NCBI GenBank assembly: GCA_000964245.1
Contig: LANB01000001.1
Span: 3,599,501-3,663,500 of the forward strand
Direction: 5' to 3'
Length of the DNA: 64,000 nt
Source of the DNA: Cellvibrionaceae bacterium 1162T.S.0a.05
Lineage (GTDB): Bacteria; Pseudomonadota; Gammaproteobacteria; Pseudomonadales; Cellvibrionaceae
Shown here one piece after another: positions 63,249-64,000 of this stretch; position 1 is the stretch's first letter; each line of letters begins with the position of its first letter. Below the pieces are notes generated by a model that saw only the letters and a list, made by a program, of their open reading frames with translations, was not told where the DNA came from and ran no database searches. A program made the translations under genes and the position numbers.

Positions 63249-64000
63249 TTATTCAAATTTGTAGAGTCGATGCGGGTTATCGACCAGTAATTTTTTTCGT
63301 AAGTCCGGTGTGCGGGCGATTAATGGAATACAATCAACGAGCTGGACATCATTGGGCATATTTTCTTCCATATTCGGGTGAGGCCAGTCAGTGCCCCACA
63401 ACACCTGGTCGGGAAAATGTTCGACAAGATGCTGTGCGAAGGGGATAACATCGCTATAGGGTGGGCCCTGTCGAGTTAGCCGTTCAATGCAACTGACCTT
63501 GATCCAGTTTTGGGGATGCGCCGCAACAAGACTGCAAATCGATTGGAAGTTTTCTTCAGAAAGTTCTTTGCTCACATCGGGGCGCCCCATGTGATCGATA
63601 ACCAGTGGCGCTGGCAGGGAAAGTAAAAGCTCGCGAATATTCGGCAGGTTTTCCGATTCGAAATAGACCACGATATGCCAACCAAGTTTTTCAATCTTTT
63701 CCGCAATTTTTTGGTAGTAAGCAGCAGGTTTGGCATCAACAAGTCGCGTGAGGAAATTAAATCGAATACCGCGCACGCCGGCTTCATGCAATTCCTGTAA
63801 GTCACTGTCGGAAAACGTTTCATCAATAATGGCAACACCACGATAGCGGCCTTTGGCATCATTCAGCATGTCCACCATCGCGCGATTGTCAGTACCATGG
63901 CAGCTAGCCTGTACCAGTACCGAGCGCTCAAAACCGAGGTGCTTATGTAAGGCAAAAAGTTTTTCTTTGGGCGCATCTTGCGGTGTGTATTTTCTTTCAG
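63249..64000 (-). CDS. ligI: 2-pyrone-4,6-dicarboxylate hydrolase, 5' end beyond window
   Basis: Amidohydrolase opening the lactone of 2-pyrone-4,6-dicarboxylate to oxalomesaconate. The frame continues past the internal ATG at 63878 to the window end without stops. The added residues (TPQDAPKEKLFALHKHLGFE, then SVLVQASCHGTDNRAMVD) match LigI, so the gene is truncated at its N-terminus by the window. VIDHMGRPDVS and VLWGTDWPHPNME hold the conserved His and the catalytic Asp; LigI works without the usual divalent metal. The operon presumably continues upstream, perhaps with ligAB. Confidence 0.93.
   Translation of the reverse strand, partial: ERKYTPQDAPKEKLFALHKHLGFERSVLVQASCHGTDNRAMVDMLNDAKGRYRGVAIIDETFSDSDLQELHEAGVRGIRFNFLTRLVDAKPAAYYQKIAEKIEKLGWHIVVYFESENLPNIRELLLSLPAPLVIDHMGRPDVSKELSEENFQSICSLVAAHPQNWIKVSCIERLTRQGPPYSDVIPFAQHLVEHFPDQVLWGTDWPHPNMEENMPNDVQLVDCIPLIARTPDLRKKLLVDNPHRLYKFE

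Noticed and set aside
1-64000. CRISPR arrays, prophage, integrase or origin of replication
   Set aside because: No regularly spaced repeats with unique spacers, no phage or integrase genes, and no DnaA-box cluster were seen; the tandem arrays have no spacers.

Overview
The window reads as chromosome of a marine or wood-associated gammaproteobacterium of the Cellvibrionaceae type (Saccharophagus, Teredinibacter and Cellvibrio relatives). Gene families, gene order (lpxH-ppiB divergent from glnS-cysS), TonB-dependent receptors, a lipoprotein galactanase and Ser-rich linkers in a secreted carbohydrate-binding protein all point there. This is an inference from gene content; no alignment was run.

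Region 1 (1-26400) is mostly core genome: an edge-truncated membrane-anchored protein, acnB, a DUF1289 protein and miaE, then a tightly overlapped minus-strand operon ppiB-lpxH-GCS2 ligase-M14 deacylase, divergent from glnS-cysS. Next come a RoxA-like dihaem cytochrome and a secreted multi-domain carbohydrate-binding protein, a ketosamine kinase divergent from djlA-SDR, a cold-shock gene, DUF3806 and AsmA-like proteins, a pseudouridine synthase-peptidase S33-spermidine synthase-like run, TerC, and rsuA-rsmC and folD. Region 2 (26585-27002) is a tRNA Pro-Arg-His cluster with a strong promoter.

Region 3 (27140-40840) is a galactan/galactose locus: TonB-dependent receptor, galT, galK, a DgoR-like GntR/FCD regulator, a GH53 endo-galactanase lipoprotein, dgoK and dgoA, and an SGLT-type sodium/sugar symporter. 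It combines Leloir genes with the lower De Ley-Doudoroff genes. An arsenic cluster (arsR-arsC-acr3 plus a second arsR) lies between dgoA and the symporter. The receptor and the galactanase share a promoter/operator signature, and a perfect intrinsic terminator sits in the galactanase leader.

Region 4 (41020-47480) is a Cu(I)/Ag(I) efflux operon: Cys-rich small protein, CusC, CusB with a fused C-terminal CusF-like domain, and CusA. Region 5 (47510-53169) holds a PAS histidine kinase coupled to a degenerate HD-GYP protein, and an M14 deacylase-DUF432-MscS operon.

Region 6 (53411-64000, all minus strand) looks like an aromatic catabolism locus: Tat-exported IorB-type molybdo-hydroxylase with its 2Fe-2S subunit, an acyl/aryl-CoA ligase, a TonB-dependent receptor, and ligI-ligK-ligJ-ligC, the lower protocatechuate 4,5-cleavage pathway, cut by the window edge.

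Non-coding highlights are two 139-bp copies (about 97% identical, opposite orientation) of a MITE-like element with CTAG-type target duplications, and several intergenic arrays of 11-, 15- and 16-bp tandem repeats.
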